Part shown: positions 7,119-8,080 of the stretch, one piece after another
Layout of the letters: each line of letters begins with the position of its first letter
Numbering within the stretch: position 1 is the stretch's first letter
Source of the DNA: Lachnospiraceae bacterium
GTDB taxonomy: Bacteria > Bacillota > Clostridia > Lachnospirales > Lachnospiraceae
Assembly (NCBI GenBank): GCA_900770345.1
Contig: CAAGKF010000145.1
Coordinates: forward strand, 1 to 8,080
Direction: 5' to 3'
DNA: 8,080 bases
Notes under the pieces: model-generated
Database searches by the model: none
The model's input: only the letters and a program-made list of their open reading frames with translations
Told to the model about the DNA's origin: nothing
Position numbers and translations under genes: made by a program

Positions 7119-8002
7119 TCAGTCCAAATCGTTGTCATCCAGCAGCTTTTTATAAAGCCGGTCAATACACACGGCGCCAAAGGGCGCCGTAATCAGGATA
7201 GACAGAACCGCAGCCGTCAGGACCTGCCGGCCGCAGGCCAGCCCCATGGAAAGAGGTACTGCCCCGATAGCCGCCTGTACCGTAGCCTTCGGGGTATAAG
7301 CAAGCATACAGAACAGCCTCTCCTTTTTACTCAGTTTTGGATCAGAAGCTTTACGGAATCTCTCATATGAAATCTTTTGAAAAAAACCACCAGAAGCATT
7401 CCTGCCGCAGCACCCAGAAGGATCCCCAGGATGATGGACACGGGTATCTGAAAGAAGCTGGCAGTCTCCAGACTTCCTGTAGCTGCCAGCGAGGTGAAGG
7501 CTGTAAACATTACAATCACAAACACATCATCAACGGAAGCCCCTGCCAAAATGATCTGGGGAATACTGTGCTCTCTTCCTCTGCCTTCTTCGATCAGACG
7601 GATCATGCGGGGAACCACCACTGCCGGAGATACGGCCGCAATCACGCTTCCCAGAACAGCCGCTTCCAGAACAGAAAGATGAAGAAGTGCCGGTGCGATC
7701 AGGACAGTTCCCAATATCTCAAAGCAGGCGGGTACAAAGCACATGAGAACCGCCGGCCGTCCCACCTGCTTCAGATCGGAAAGATCCAGCGCCAGTCCTG
7801 CCCTGGTCAGGATGATCACCAGCGCGATCTGGCGCAGATCCCCGGATATGGAAAGGATGGACGGATCAATAAGGTCAAAGGCATAGGGACTTAATACCAT
7901 ACCGGTTATGATCATTCCGAGAAGACTGGGAAGCTTCAGCTCCAGAAAAAGATGTCCCAGAAACAGTCCGCATAAAAAAATCAGTGCAATACTTGTAAGC
8001 AT
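7119..8002 (-). pseudogene. Cation:proton antiporter, internally deleted and frameshifted
   Basis: The N-terminal part (8002-7331, 223 residues) is a sodium/proton exchanger-family (PF00999-type) membrane protein with about seven hydrophobic helices. It has LTRAGL (65-70), SPAVVVPRM (125-133) and GASVDDV (154-160); the Asp158-Asp159 pair probably belongs to the ion-binding site. The ATG at 8002 has a GGAGG site 8 nt upstream. The frame stops after DSVKLLIQN. The extreme C-terminus of the same family then continues in another frame without a gap: KLSKKERLFCM, then LAYTPKATVQAAIGAVP..., ending at 7119. Joined, the parts give about 296 residues, whereas relatives I recall are near 390-400, so roughly 100-120 middle residues (several helices) are absent. 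The junction falls at about 7343-7334. The simplest reading is an internal deletion of about 350 bp that also shifted the frame, leaving a non-functional transporter. The fragment after the break has a chance ATG (7307) behind GAGAGG and could be translated as 62 residues. An assembly error is the main alternative. Confidence 0.85.
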
Positions 8003-8022
8003 AATAAATTCCTCCCGGATTA

Positions 8023-8051
8023 AAGATACCCTTAAAAAACGAAATATTCAA
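8023..8051 (-). promoter_or_regulatory. Possible weak promoter upstream of the antiporter
   Basis: On the minus strand TTGAAT (8051-8046) and TATCTT (8028-8023) are 17 bp apart, each matching four of six sigma-A consensus positions, in an AT-rich stretch just upstream of the antiporter ribosome-binding site. A start point would fall near 8016, leaving a very short leader of about 13 nt that barely includes the ribosome-binding site. This makes the call tentative. The region ends at the window edge, so a better promoter could lie further upstream. Confidence 0.3.
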
Positions 8052-8080
8052 GCAAAATACTGGCATTTATTCTTTTTTTA

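Noticed and set aside
7337..7894. 185-codon plus-strand frame opposite the antiporter
   Set aside because: Low-complexity, Gln/His/Lys/Ser-rich translation of the complement of a membrane-protein gene; no start signal.
7875..8066. 63-codon minus-strand frame at the right end
   Set aside because: Overlaps the antiporter start in another frame and has no good ribosome-binding site; the antiporter frame has a clear GGAGG site and a family match.

Overview
The window looks like a chromosomal housekeeping segment of a Clostridia-type Firmicute, most likely Lachnospiraceae. This rests on the gene order yicC-gmk-rpoZ-rimO-pgsA-cinA, purine-rich Shine-Dalgarno sites before nearly every gene, an acidic C-terminal tail on RNA polymerase omega, and moderate GC content. 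Every gene I can support is on the minus strand, so the window reads right to left.

Right end (about 8080 to 7119): a sodium/proton antiporter-family gene that is broken. Its N-terminal half and its extreme C-terminus are clear, but the middle third is missing and the two parts are in different frames. A weak promoter precedes it.

Middle (7079 to 1945): a strong sigma-A-type promoter (TTGACT, 17 bp, TATAAT) starts a tight gene string: yicC (endoribonuclease family), gmk (guanylate kinase), rpoZ (omega subunit), rimO (ribosomal protein S12 methylthiotransferase), pgsA (phosphatidylglycerophosphate synthase) and cinA (competence/damage-inducible protein with a nicotinamide-nucleotide amidohydrolase domain). 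Gaps are small or negative: rimO and pgsA overlap by 17 nt, and pgsA and cinA are 1 nt apart. The one sizeable gap, 102 bp between rpoZ and rimO, is filled by a long imperfect hairpin. Its two non-Watson-Crick stem positions both pair as G-U only in the RNA made from the coding direction.

Left end (1925 to 1): the same direction and tight spacing continue into two proteins I do not recognise (441 and 109 residues), then the 5' part of a membrane-anchored DUF2953-like gene cut by the window edge. In many Firmicutes recA follows cinA; here the two unrecognised genes occupy that place.

Together the operon links nucleotide metabolism (gmk), transcription (rpoZ), RNA decay (yicC), ribosome modification (rimO), membrane lipid synthesis (pgsA) and cofactor salvage (cinA), a common growth-linked grouping. 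I found no CRISPR array, tRNA, rRNA, transposase or phage gene. The most notable points are the antiporter deletion, the rpoZ-rimO hairpin and the unrecognised gene pair.
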